Positions 10,299-19,404 of a stretch of 64,000 bases of DNA are shown here, piece by piece. The translations under genes were made by a program, and so were the position numbers. Origin of the DNA: Bartonella sp. AU55XJBT (lineage in GTDB: Bacteria > Pseudomonadota > Alphaproteobacteria > Rhizobiales > Rhizobiaceae); assembly GCF_028618525.1 (NCBI RefSeq), contig NZ_JAQITC010000001.1, positions 1 to 64,000 of the forward strand, given 5' to 3'. The notes below the pieces were generated by a model that did not search any database, was not told the DNA's origin, and worked only from the letters and a program-made list of their open reading frames with translations. Position 1 is the stretch's first letter. Each line of letters starts with the position of its first letter.

Positions 10299-10979
10299 AA
10301 GAATCTCCTCCAACAGAGTTCAACATCATCACAACGCGCAAAAACACTCATGGCAAAACCCTTGTTTGCGCACCTCAAAAAAACAATAAATCAATATAAA
10401 ATTCCCCCTCTGACGCCGGCATTCCTTACGGCATCATCCTAAAATCTTTGCAACAACATCGAATCTAGAAAAGTCCCCAACCCTTTTAGCTAGAGGGATT
10501 CAAGCTAAAAAATAAATAAAAATACAAGACTTTGAAAATATACCGTAATCTCCATTAAAAAATACTGCGATTTATCTCTTAACAAAAACAGTTTCACTAA
10601 AAAGCAATTCTACCTTTCAAATAAAGCGCATCAGCAAAATGGCAAGAGTATAAAAAATAATTTTTTATCAATTTGTAAAAATACTTCTTATGAAATACAA
10701 AAAGTGTTGTTTTATAACAGTTGTGCTTATCTGTATGAAAATTATAACTTTTTAGACTTATTTTATAATCTAGTAGATTATGACCCTTATGAAACCTCGT
10801 TCTTTGTTATGGGATAAGCTATTCTAGAGGTTCCCTATTTTTATAAGAAATATAGAATATTGAAAAAATTAAAAAAATATTGCATAACTTATTGTTTTTA
10901 TAGATATTTTTATCACTCAATGCGTTTTTCTTCAAACTGATTTTATAGCAGAAGGAATTTTATTTTAGAAGGCTGTAAC
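10299..10979. other. 680-bp intergenic region upstream of the complete adhesin
   Basis: AT-rich and without a gene I can support. It separates the adhesin from a same-strand XRE regulator and should carry the adhesin promoter and a long leader. It contains the 17-bp palindrome at 10765-10781. Confidence 0.6.
10765..10781. promoter_or_regulatory. 17-bp perfect palindrome upstream of the adhesin
   Basis: Two 8-bp arms, ATAATCTA and TAGATTAT, flank a single G. It lies about 470 bp upstream of the adhesin start and about 200 bp past the end of the XRE gene. It is a candidate operator by symmetry only; no binding protein is shown. Confidence 0.35.
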
Positions 10980-11504
10980 TCATATACCTTGGGGCGTTTT
11001 ATGTACCTTTTCAGCTTCAATTTTGCGCTTTAAATGCAATTTCAAAAGTGGCAAAGTGGCTTCGACTTCTTCCATGTCGTTGAGATTTTCAATAAGCCCT
11101 TGCAATTTTCCGTAAAGCTCTGCTGCTAATTCCGCAACATCTTCAGGAGAAAGTGTTATGTTCGCATCATGATATGTTGTATAAGCTAAATATCCAAGCT
11201 TTTTCATCAAACCAGCAGGGATTGCTTGTGCTTTTAAACCAGCCGCTTTCGCCTTTGCCATATCTGAAAACATCTCGCCATTACCCGTTACAAGCCAATC
11301 TAATGAAACACCGCAAATTTCTTGATATTTGGAGAGCGCAGAGGCTGTAGGTTCACTGATACCCGTTTCATAAGTTCCTATAGAGCCAGCAGTGATTCCA
11401 AGATGTTCAGCAAACTGCTTACGCTCTGTGAAACCAAGAGCGTGACGCACTTCACGAAAACGTTTTGCCAACTCAGTTTTAGGTTTTGCTTCCGGACGAG
11501 CCAA
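10980..11504 (-). CDS. XRE-family helix-turn-helix transcriptional regulator
   Basis: A 174-residue DNA-binding protein. Residues about 10-65 form a Cro/C1-type helix-turn-helix (ERKQFAEHLGI, then TAGSIGTYETG). The C-terminal half is helical and acidic, then basic, with no metal or ligand motif I recognise. The start is TTG at 11504 with GGAG 7-8 nt upstream; no better ATG exists before the HTH. It lies upstream of the large adhesin on the same strand with a 680-bp gap, and its own upstream region carries a perfect 14-bp-armed inverted repeat, which suggests autoregulation. In B. henselae, genus-specific small HTH proteins are known to control badA, so a link to the neighbouring adhesin is plausible but is inference. 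A phage-repressor origin is also possible. Confidence 0.85.
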   Translation of the reverse strand: MARPEAKPKTELAKRFREVRHALGFTERKQFAEHLGITAGSIGTYETGISEPTASALSKYQEICGVSLDWLVTGNGEMFSDMAKAKAAGLKAQAIPAGLMKKLGYLAYTTYHDANITLSPEDVAELAAELYGKLQGLIENLNDMEEVEATLPLLKLHLKRKIEAEKVHKTPQGI

Positions 11505-11516
11505 AAAATTACTCCA

Positions 11517-11555
11517 AAATCAATATAATTGTTGACTAAATAATTATATTGATTT
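11517..11555. promoter_or_regulatory. Perfect 14-bp inverted repeat, likely operator of the XRE gene
   Basis: Arms 11517-11530 and 11542-11555 are exact reverse complements separated by 11 bp. The left arm begins 12 bp upstream of the XRE start codon. This symmetry next to an XRE gene is typical of a dimeric repressor site. Confidence 0.65.
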
Positions 11556-11560
11556 ATATC
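11532..11560 (+). promoter_or_regulatory. Candidate divergent promoter (TTGACT-N17-TATATC)
   Basis: A near-consensus -35 at 11532-11537 and a -10 at 11555-11560 with 17-bp spacing point rightwards, away from the XRE gene. The spacer and right arm of the inverted repeat overlap it, so repressor binding would be expected to block it. Confidence 0.4.
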
Positions 11561-12000
11561 TATCGTTACTGCTCTTAGAAAAAAGCATTTATCACATACA
11601 TAACCCCACAAAAACGGATGTTACAGCATCCATTTCAGCAGGAGCGAAAATTATGACAATTACACAAAAAATGCGACCGCCATAGTATTTTGCCAAGCCC
11701 TCACTCTCATCCCCATAAGCAAAACGCGTGAAAGTTTACCAAATATCGACCTTCAGTGTCAAAAACATTTGAGCATCCTCTCATGAAAAAACAATCCCTG
11801 CTCTGGCCAATTGTATGCCCGTTGAGCAAAGTTCTTATCAACTCAACGGCTCTCTCAAAAAGCGCAGTCATATGTCTCACAGCAGTAAAAAAAACATGTG
11901 GTTCTTTTCATTGCGTACCGTGCAATATACCATTGAAATCCTATTACAGAAATATGCATTTGCACTTTCCATAGTTTTTTATAGGATAAAAGGTTCATCA
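11561..12000. other. Intergenic region right of the XRE operator
   Basis: No gene supported. ORF-like stretches starting at 11756 and 11815 give no recognisable protein and lack good ribosome sites. A short GGATG/CATCC hairpin lies near 11617-11632. If the divergent promoter is real, its transcript begins here. Confidence 0.5.
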
Positions 12001-12258
12001 ATGTCTAAAACTCAATATAAAAGAGGCAAAATCATTGCATTTCTACAAAAAATGAGATTATCACACATTCTTAAAAAGCTAAACGTTTACAAACCATGCT
12101 TGCTTATTGTAGATATTAATGGCACTAATTTAATTGCGATTAGCAATAGAGATTTCAAGGTATTTGGTTTATCATCAAAACACGCCTCCTCTACGAAAAT
12201 TAAAAGCCTTTTTGCGATGTATTTTAAATGCTATAAGTTCTATAGTAAACACAAGTAA
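12001..12258 (+). CDS. Small hypothetical protein (85 aa), doubtful
   Basis: An open frame starting ATG at 12001, preceded by AAAAGG about 8 nt upstream, encodes a very basic peptide (many Lys/Ser/Phe). A central hydrophobic stretch, CLLIVDINGTNLIAIS, lies near residues 33-48. I do not recognise it. The frame extends upstream to 11815, but that part looks non-coding. It could be a relic of a longer gene or chance. Confidence 0.25.
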   Translation: MSKTQYKRGKIIAFLQKMRLSHILKKLNVYKPCLLIVDINGTNLIAISNRDFKVFGLSSKHASSTKIKSLFAMYFKCYKFYSKHK

Positions 12259-12465
12259 ACACATTGCCATCTATATTTACAATTGAGCGCTTCCAAATCT
12301 TGGAGTGATAAAATTTTTAATAGGCATTGATTTAAAAGTGCATATTTTGCAGAAAATTGACAAATCCATGAGGTTCGTATATATGGCAACTCTGAGTGAT
12401 GATAGTGGAGTAATCCTTAAACAGACCAAAGCTGCACAGGAAACCACAACGTGGAGGAATTCAGC

Positions 12466-12735
12466 ATGACCTCTTTATGCGATAAGGAATTATCCGATAC
12501 ACTGGTTGGCCTTTATGACGACTATCAACGTGGTTTCGACATTGGAGAAGAGCTTAAACTATGTGTGGATTTAGCTTTATCTCTTGAATTAGAGCTCAGT
12601 ATTCTCCGTTTAAGTGAAACAGATACGCTTTTAAAAAAAGAGATTGTACAAACCTTGCATCGTCGCAGAAATGCTCATTCAAATGAGGATGAAATTGATG
12701 CAATTTTTCGTATGGATTTTGAAAAACAAAAATAA
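12466..12735 (+). CDS. Small acidic hypothetical protein (89 aa)
   Basis: The ATG at 12466 is placed 6 nt after a strong GGAGGAA ribosome site, which is good evidence that the frame is translated. The product is acidic and leucine-rich in its middle (ELKLCVDLALSLELELSIL), then basic (LHRRR), and ends in FEKQK. It is likely a small helical cytosolic protein. I recognise no family. It sits between the XRE gene and an MFS gene and may be transcribed from the divergent promoter near 11532. Confidence 0.55.
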   Translation: MTSLCDKELSDTLVGLYDDYQRGFDIGEELKLCVDLALSLELELSILRLSETDTLLKKEIVQTLHRRRNAHSNEDEIDAIFRMDFEKQK

Positions 12736-13052
12736 CGCACCACTCTCCCCATATGATGAGAGAGCACTTTACTTTCTGCTGTGTTTAAACCAAAAAATTT
12801 TTAAGAAACTTTAACGTGTTGCGTCTTTGCCTCCTTACAAAAGTCCGATGAATTAAAGAAACGCATTAATCCTCTTTGGTCATCATCAAAAAATAAAGAG
12901 TATTTTATAGCATAAATTAATTTATGCTTTCTTCATTAAAAGCACCAACACTTTCACATTTGCTCACCACCCCTTTAAAAGCAAAATATGAAATATACGG
13001 CGTTATAAATGTTTATAAAATAGCGTATAGTTTTACTACACTTCAATGTAAT
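12736..13052. other. Gap between convergent genes, no feature seen
   Basis: 317 bp between the small plus-strand ORF and the minus-strand MFS gene. I see no strong terminator, only a weak CTCTC/GAGAG pair near 12745-12765. Confidence 0.5.
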
Positions 13053-14264
13053 TTATCGTTTTTCATGTTGATAAAATAGCACAATAAATATTCCAACAAG
13101 CGCAACAATGCTTTGAAGAAAATATATCGATTGAGGTGATATGTTACTGCTATCGCTTGCCATAATGAGATAGACTCCGAGGATAAAGCATCCAGACAAA
13201 CCATTAAAACTTGCCTGCAATCTTCCTTGATATTCGGGATCACAAGAGAGTTGCGATAAAGAAATCGAAAGAGCCCAACTTGAAAGCCCAAATCCAATCA
13301 TGAAATAAACAGGAAAAACAACAAGCGTGTGTGTATTGACAGATAGAATGGCAAGACCGATAGCCATAACAGCTAATAAAAGTGCCAATGTTTTCCTTAT
13401 AGATAAAACTTTACAAAAAAATGGAGAAAGAAGCGCACCAGTAAATACGCCCATGGAATAAAGCGCCTCAAATATTGCAAAAGTCCTGCTATCTGCGTTT
13501 AAAACCTCTTGTGTATAAGGCACCAAAATAACAGGAATAGTCATCAAAAGCGTCATAATAATCATCTGGCTTATATAAGGCATAAAAAGAACCGGATTCT
13601 GCTTAAAATAATGAAGGGACGCTCTATAATTTTTCCACCAGTTTTGCTTACTTTGACTTTTAGATCTATGGGCATTAGGTACTTTCATTGCAAAATTAAA
13701 CAAACCAGCAATAATAAAAAATATGCCGCCTATCAGAAGTGTTCCTTTTGTTCCGGCACAGGCGAGTATAAATCCACTAAGCCCCATACCTATGATAGTG
13801 CCAAGTTCATAAACCATATCGATGGTTGCATTTGCATTGATGAGCTGTTTTTTAGGAACAATACTTTGGATTAAAGGGACAGCTGATGGCATATAAAGAG
13901 AAATAAAAATACCCAATAGAGCAGATAAGATCATTAAATCAATTTCCATGCCAAAATACCCAAGCATTACCCACCCCACAATCACCAAACCTCTGACAAG
14001 ATTTGAAGTGATAATCTGCATTTTACGATTGTATTTATCCGCCAATACACCCAAAAAAGGTGCAAAAAGAATGCTAGGCGTCCAGAGAAAAAGCATCATC
14101 AACGCTACACCACGGATCGAACTTGTCTGATTGTAAGCAAGCCATGATAATGCAATATAATTTAGCCCATTTCCAAATGTAGCAAATAAGCCGCTCAAGG
14201 TAAAATAGAGGAAAGTTCTATTTTCAAATAAAGCAGCACGTTCTTTCAAATTTGCAACGAACAT
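13053..14264 (-). CDS. MFS transporter (EntS/MFS_3-like exporter)
   Basis: A 403-residue inner-membrane carrier with about 12 hydrophobic segments. The MFS loop 2-3 signature GVLADKYNRKMQ lies near residues 77-88, and a long basic central loop (HRSKSQSKQNWWKNYR) falls between the two halves. The ATG at 14264 is preceded by GAGGG about 9 nt upstream. The overall pattern resembles the MFS_3/enterobactin-exporter branch, whose members export siderophores or drugs; the substrate here is unknown. It faces away from the methyltransferase gene and could share a regulatory region with it. Confidence 0.85.
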   Translation of the reverse strand: MFVANLKERAALFENRTFLYFTLSGLFATFGNGLNYIALSWLAYNQTSSIRGVALMMLFLWTPSILFAPFLGVLADKYNRKMQIITSNLVRGLVIVGWVMLGYFGMEIDLMILSALLGIFISLYMPSAVPLIQSIVPKKQLINANATIDMVYELGTIIGMGLSGFILACAGTKGTLLIGGIFFIIAGLFNFAMKVPNAHRSKSQSKQNWWKNYRASLHYFKQNPVLFMPYISQMIIMTLLMTIPVILVPYTQEVLNADSRTFAIFEALYSMGVFTGALLSPFFCKVLSIRKTLALLLAVMAIGLAILSVNTHTLVVFPVYFMIGFGLSSWALSISLSQLSCDPEYQGRLQASFNGLSGCFILGVYLIMASDSSNISPQSIYFLQSIVALVGIFIVLFYQHEKR

Positions 14265-14852
14265 AAATCATTCCCTCATACATACATCATTCAGTATGCC
14301 ACATAATCACATTTAAAAATATATATTGAGTTCTTATTTTAGTTCATTAAATTTAAAGGAATGAAATTCCTCGTTTTATTAGAGCGTGATACATTTTTTA
14401 TGAAAAGAAAACTCTCTAAATATCATATGGGATAAGTTTAACATACTGAAGATTAATAAATATTTCTACTTTCATTGCGCGTTACATTGGCACTATAGAT
14501 ATAAAATAGTGACGCTGAAATGTGTTGTTTTGGCTGTACAGTTACAAAGCGAATAGGCAATCTCATTTTTACGATAGAGTGTTTGAGAATAATCGTTTCC
14601 GCAAGCAAGTTATAAATTTAATGCTCATAAAAGGCATGCAAGAGGTAATCGCACCAGAAGTAAGACAGATTTTTAGAGGAATATATGGAATTTCCAACTG
14701 ATTGCTCAAAAAACAATTTACTTTCAAAATGCATCATTTGAAGCAGAAGAGAATGTAAATATCAACTCTATAGAAAGTGTCAAAGAGCAGCTCCCATTCA
14801 ATTTTCTTTTAGAATTTATTACTTGACATAATGGACAAAGGAGAGCTTCTTT
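14265..14852. other. 588-bp intergenic region between divergent MFS and methyltransferase genes
   Basis: AT-rich and without a supported gene. A short open stretch near 14628-14702 reads MQEVIAPEVRQIF before a stop; it could be the relic of a decayed gene, but it is too short to identify. Confidence 0.45.
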
Positions 14853-15665
14853 ATGTACAGTGCAATTCGTGAAGGGGGATCACACCATATGTTAAAAACT
14901 ATTCAACCGCAAAGTGAAAAATTTGATGGACTGGCTGATGATTATGATCGTTATCGTCCACGCTACCCCTTCACCTTATTTAAAACCATGCTGCTTCCTT
15001 TTAAAGACAAAAAGCATTTGTCTATCGTGGATGTAGGGGCTGGAACGGGCATTGCATTAGAGGGAATTGTCAAACTTTTAGGAAATGAACACCACTATCA
15101 TGCTATTGATGTATCAGCAGATATGATTAAACAGGGACAAAGCAAATTTCCTTTTGTGCAGTGGTATCACGGCAAAGCCGAAAGCCTCTTGCCCCAAATC
15201 GGCAAGGTTGATCTTGTTGTTGCGGCACAAGCGTTTCAGTGGATGGATCGCCCTCTGTTGCTTCGCAATGTCTCAAGTCAACTTCGCGCCGGTGGTGTCA
15301 TGGCTGTCATTCAAAACAATCGTGATTTTCAAAATAGTCAATTTCTAGCCACTTATGAGACATTATTAGAGAAGATGAGCCCTAATTATTCCCGTTATTA
15401 TCGCAATTTTGATTTTTTACAAGAAATGCGTGACGGTCTTGGAGTAAACCCAGAAAAGGTTGCTTTACGTACACACAATTGGACAATGACAATCCCATCC
15501 GAAGCTTTTATCGGCATGAGCCGCTCTTCAACGCAAGCGCAACGCGCCATTGCCAGCCATGGAGAAGAATATTTGCAGCAATTGGTTACACTCATAAAAC
15601 AATACGAAGTGCAAGGAAATTTGGAACTTTTGTATCGAAGTGAACTCTACATCTATATGAAATAA
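14853..15665 (+). CDS. Class I SAM-dependent methyltransferase
   Basis: A 270-residue soluble methyltransferase of the Methyltransf_11/25 type. Motif I VDVGAGTG is at residues 59-66, the acidic ribose-binding residue is in HAIDVSADM (83-91), and the post-I/motif IV region VDLVVAAQAFQWMD is at 119-132. The N-terminal FDGLADDYDRYRPRYP is typical of this family. The ATG at 14853 has AGGAGA 8 nt upstream; a second in-frame ATG at 14889 also has a GGGGGA site and would remove 12 residues. The substrate is unknown. With MFS carriers on both sides and an ATP-grasp ligase downstream, a tailoring role on a small molecule is possible (inference). Confidence 0.85.
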   Translation: MYSAIREGGSHHMLKTIQPQSEKFDGLADDYDRYRPRYPFTLFKTMLLPFKDKKHLSIVDVGAGTGIALEGIVKLLGNEHHYHAIDVSADMIKQGQSKFPFVQWYHGKAESLLPQIGKVDLVVAAQAFQWMDRPLLLRNVSSQLRAGGVMAVIQNNRDFQNSQFLATYETLLEKMSPNYSRYYRNFDFLQEMRDGLGVNPEKVALRTHNWTMTIPSEAFIGMSRSSTQAQRAIASHGEEYLQQLVTLIKQYEVQGNLELLYRSELYIYMK

Positions 15666-16195
15666 TCTTACATCTATGGTTATCCCCGTTACCTTTCAAC
15701 GCATTATAATCTCCCCCCAACAAATGAAGTCGTCCGCCCCAAATTGATTGTATAAAGAGCCACCTAAAGCTGTACTAGCACACCTCAATCTGAAGCCATA
15801 AATAATTTCTGCCCGATAATTAAGGTTTGTTGTCCCTTCAAAATCCAAGCTTATCCAGTCAATAATCAATAACAACCCAGCAACCTTGAATTAAACAGAG
15901 ACACCCCTTAAAATACCAAATATGGCTCTTAGGCGTAGCTGCGCTCATCATCGAATAAGTACCCCTTTATCGGCAAGGTGTCCCACAAAAAACGTAGCAA
16001 AAATACCAGTTGTCCTCGCTACTTAAATTTCTGAAAATGGGATATTATTACAGTAAATATCAGCGTTCAAATTTATATCATGCCCCTATCGAAAACACTT
16101 GACTTATCCCGTAATAGATGTACTAACTGTTTATGAGCGTGTGTACCAATTATAATACTGCATATTTTTAAAGATGCAGACATGGGGGGAATGAT
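15666..16195. other. 530-bp region between methyltransferase and MFS/ATP-grasp operon
   Basis: No intact gene. It contains a minus-strand open relic at 15696-15890 described separately. The right end should hold the promoter of the MFS/ATP-grasp pair. Confidence 0.5.
15696..15890 (-). pseudogene. Unidentified coding relic
   Basis: A stop-free minus-strand stretch of about 64 codons, bounded by TAA and TGA, reads through segments such as LDFEGTTNLNYRAEIIYGFRL and GGSLYNQFGADDF. These have amphipathic, protein-like composition. It has no ribosome site or good start. I cannot name the parent gene; chance is not excluded. Confidence 0.25.
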
Positions 16196-17410
16196 GTGCG
16201 CAAACAGCTAATGTTTCGGTTTTATGGGCTTGTTGTTCTGCTCTATCTTTCTGATATGGTGCTTTTCTTAAGTAACCTTTGGAATGCTTATCGCATAACA
16301 TCCTCATCGGTTTTTCTAGGCATAACCATGGCTTTAGGGACCCTTACACCCTATCTTTTGAAAAAGAGTGGTTTTGTGCACATTAAAGCATCGTTGCGAT
16401 TGATCGATTTATACACAAGACGGATCATCATCTATAGCCTCCTTTTATTGATTGCTCTTTTTCATTATGTCGACTCCCGTTTTGGTTTTATTGTGGTCTC
16501 TATCTCTATTGGTTATCTCTCTTTGATCACCTTAAGTACGCTGGAGACTTATAATACTAAACTCGCGCTTAGTGGCTATATTAGTGCTCAAAAGGCTTCT
16601 CGCATTATGCAAACAGTGGTGCAGATTGGCGCCTTTTTGGGGGCAGCATTGAGTGGTTATCTCTTAGAAGCAACCAGCCCACGAGGGGTAGCAGCTGAAG
16701 TCGGCTATAATGGTTTGATTGCAGCGATTTGTGTGTTTGACATTATCGTAAGCCTTGTGGCCGGATATGTCATCTTTCGCGATGAATATCATGCCGACAG
16801 CACTACAAACAGCTTGCCGCCTATCACCGATAAAGAGCCAATGCTTATACCGCAAGCAGATGGGCTTTCCCTAGAGCTTAAACTTTTATGCATCTGCATA
16901 GGCCTTATTGGCTTTCACATTTGCGCTTATAATACACTGGCAACTATCCTTTTTCAGAGTGTGAAAAATTTTGGCTCTGAATATTATGGGTTGTGCAGTG
17001 CTGTTGCAGGTGTGGGCGCTTTTCTGGCTGCTTTTATCAAGATCCCGCGCTTTGAATTCATCCTTCCAGCTCTTATGTTGGGTTTAGCTGATCTTATTTT
17101 TAGCACCACGCAATCGCCTTATTTGGCTGTGATTTTTTGCTTTTTTATTGGCTTTTCAATGAATACCATGCGGATTAACGCCCGCAAACATATGATTGAA
17201 GCAACCCGAACAGAAACTCAAGCAGAGCTGGTGGGAAGCTATAGCGGCATGCTTTATACTCTCTCTCAATCGGCTGGTTATGTTATCCTTGGTCTTCTTA
17301 CAAGCTCTGCCCTTATGGGACCTCAAGCAGCCATTTATCTTCTCCCCCTTATAGGATTCATAATCTTTATCTATGTTCTTTTTCTTTCATCACAGCGGGA
17401 CAAAGCATGA
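16196..17410 (+). CDS. MFS-like membrane transporter coupled to an ATP-grasp ligase
   Basis: A 404-residue polytopic membrane protein with about 11-12 hydrophobic segments and few charged loops. I do not see a classical MFS motif A, so the subfamily is uncertain. The start is GTG at 16196 with GGGGGGA about 7 nt upstream; the next in-frame ATG is at 16211. Its last four bases overlap the start codon of the ATP-grasp gene (ATGA), so the two are almost certainly translationally coupled. By context, it most likely exports or imports the product or substrate of the ligase. This is inference. Confidence 0.8.
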   Translation: MRKQLMFRFYGLVVLLYLSDMVLFLSNLWNAYRITSSSVFLGITMALGTLTPYLLKKSGFVHIKASLRLIDLYTRRIIIYSLLLLIALFHYVDSRFGFIVVSISIGYLSLITLSTLETYNTKLALSGYISAQKASRIMQTVVQIGAFLGAALSGYLLEATSPRGVAAEVGYNGLIAAICVFDIIVSLVAGYVIFRDEYHADSTTNSLPPITDKEPMLIPQADGLSLELKLLCICIGLIGFHICAYNTLATILFQSVKNFGSEYYGLCSAVAGVGAFLAAFIKIPRFEFILPALMLGLADLIFSTTQSPYLAVIFCFFIGFSMNTMRINARKHMIEATRTETQAELVGSYSGMLYTLSQSAGYVILGLLTSSALMGPQAAIYLLPLIGFIIFIYVLFLSSQRDKA

Positions 17411-18612
17411 GCAAAACCATTCTTATTGTCGATCCTTTCTCCACGGGTGCTCTCTATGCCCCTGCTTTGCAAAAATTGGGCTATACCTGTTACGGTGTTA
17501 TCTCTCAACCAATTCCTTTTTCACACTTCATACTTTCTTATCAGGGTGAAGGCATGGCAGAAGCAAAACTTCATAGTATCGATGAGATAAAACAGCGCTT
17601 TCCTATCGGCGCGATAGAAGCTGTTATAGCAGGTGCCGAAGGAGGTATTTATTGTGCAGAACAATTGGCTGCTTACTATGGTTGTCCTAGAAATAACCCC
17701 TTGACCACCGATTGGCGGCGGAAAAAAGCAGCAATGCAAAAGCGCCTTTGTGAAAATGGTTTATCCTATATAAGGTCAAAGATTCTTACAAAAGATGATT
17801 GTGCTCTCAATGATTTTGAAAGCCCCAGCGGCTATGTGATAAAGCCAAACGATTCTGCTGGGAGTGATGGTGTTTTGTTTTTCTCTAGCCGTGAGGAAGT
17901 GGCAGCGTGGATTTCTGAAATTGACTGGAGGCAGAAAAATATTTTTGGTGTACCTAACGAGGCTTATTTGCTTCAAGAAAGATTGGAAGGAGAAGAATAC
18001 ATCGTAGATGCCGTTGTAAAGGGAGAGGCTATAAAGATATGTAGTTTATCGCGCTATAAAAAGGGTATCCATAATGGAAGTGCCTTTGTTTATGAATCGC
18101 TTGATGTGCTTGATGCTCAAGCCCCCCTTTATACCGCTCTGATCTCTTATGCAAAACAGTGCATTCACGCGGTGGGGATTGAATATGGACCTGCGCATAT
18201 GGAGATCATGCAAACCGCTCACGGTCTAGTAATGATTGAAGTGGGAGCCCGCCTCCACGGAGGGATTGCACCCTCCTTGTTCGCGCATTGCTATGAAGAT
18301 GATTTACTGAAAAGCTCCGTTAACCTTATTGCGGGAGTGTTTTCGCCAACACCAAGCCGTTTTAAGAAGAAAGGACGTATTATCTTTCTTATCAACAAGA
18401 TCGATGGTCATATTATAAAAGATGTTAACCTGTGGAAGAAAAAGCTTCATTCTTGGGAAAATGTGGTTCATTTTATGCTCTTTTTTAAAGAAAATGAGCC
18501 TCTGCCCCTGACCATCGATTTAAATACCTGCCCAGCCATTATAGCAATTTGGGGACGGAGTGATGATGAATTATCGACTCTGGAAAGGATAATTCGTCGT
18601 AATTTTTTATAG
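17407..18612 (+). CDS. ATP-grasp domain ligase (amino-acid/peptide ligase type)
   Basis: A 401-residue cytosolic enzyme expected to activate a carboxylate as acyl phosphate and ligate it to an amine or similar acceptor. An N-terminal Rossmann-like preATP-grasp domain (ILIVDPFSTG, residues 5-14) is followed by the ATP-binding loop VIKPNDSAGSDGV (144-156), LLQERLEGEEYIVD (188-201), HMEIM (264-268) and the metal-binding segment MIEVGARLHGG (276-286). The last replaces the usual ExNPR and is seen in L-amino-acid-ligase-like branches. The start overlaps the upstream MFS gene by 4 nt. The substrate is not predictable from sequence. Homologues in other genera often sit with exporters and make dipeptide-like products; that role here is inference. 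Confidence 0.85.
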   Translation: MSKTILIVDPFSTGALYAPALQKLGYTCYGVISQPIPFSHFILSYQGEGMAEAKLHSIDEIKQRFPIGAIEAVIAGAEGGIYCAEQLAAYYGCPRNNPLTTDWRRKKAAMQKRLCENGLSYIRSKILTKDDCALNDFESPSGYVIKPNDSAGSDGVLFFSSREEVAAWISEIDWRQKNIFGVPNEAYLLQERLEGEEYIVDAVVKGEAIKICSLSRYKKGIHNGSAFVYESLDVLDAQAPLYTALISYAKQCIHAVGIEYGPAHMEIMQTAHGLVMIEVGARLHGGIAPSLFAHCYEDDLLKSSVNLIAGVFSPTPSRFKKKGRIIFLINKIDGHIIKDVNLWKKKLHSWENVVHFMLFFKENEPLPLTIDLNTCPAIIAIWGRSDDELSTLERIIRRNFL

Positions 18613-18765
18613 AAAAAACATCAATTGAAAAAAGCCTAAAAACGCTGAACTTTAAGCTATGCCTTCAAACTTATAAAAATCTATTTAAGGGTACAACATA
18701 AATCAACAAAATCAAAGAAATAAAAATCCTTGAACTTTTATATAACCCTTTGATTTTACGATAAA

Positions 18766-18855
18766 TGGCGGAGAGAGAGGGATTCGAACCCTCGATATGG
18801 TTTCCCATATACACGCGTTCCAGGCGTGCGCCTTCAACCACTCGGCCACCTCTCC
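18766..18855 (-). tRNA. tRNA-Ser(GGA)
   Basis: A 90-nt serine tRNA with encoded CCA. The acceptor stem GGAGAGG pairs with TCTCTCC. The anticodon stem CACGC/GCGTG carries loop CTGGAAC (anticodon GGA). A long variable arm and the T loop GGGTTCGAATCCC are present. Confidence 0.95.
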
Positions 18856-19404
18856 AGAAGTCTCGCACTATACCCAGAAAGAAATAACGTGCAAGCCCAA
18901 ATTATACATTCAAAATTCAAAAAACAAATTCATTTATTAAAATAAAAGCTTATACCTTTTGAATAACAAGCATATCCTTCCTTTTTAAGAAAAAACTTTT
19001 TCCGTGGATAGTTATGTATAATGCAAAAATGAGAATAAAAAGCTTATCCCCAACCATAAACTTTCATGCTTACTTACGCACCTTCTGCTTTATGAAAAAA
19101 CACTGCTCTTAAAATTGGCATACAGTCTATGTTTTCTTCACAATGAAATAATTAAACCTCTCTCGCCTATTAACGAGGATTCTTAACCATGACAAATCTG
19201 ATTTAAAATTGCTTTCTCTTAAAATGAGAGCTATCTGCTCATCACTTTTATGTTTTACTTCATAGGCAAAGTTTTAATTTATAATGATAATTTATCACTA
19301 TAAATATTAATATGTTGCCTATAATCGCTTTAAAAGACTATGAGCCACCATATTAAAGATCTAAGGCCTTGCCACAATGGGCGCGTTCTTTTCTCTTCAC
19401 GTTC
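18856..19404. other. 549-bp intergenic region, no gene seen
   Basis: AT-rich sequence between tRNA-Ser and the PTS fusion gene, downstream of the latter. I see no gene, repeat or clear terminator. Confidence 0.5.
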
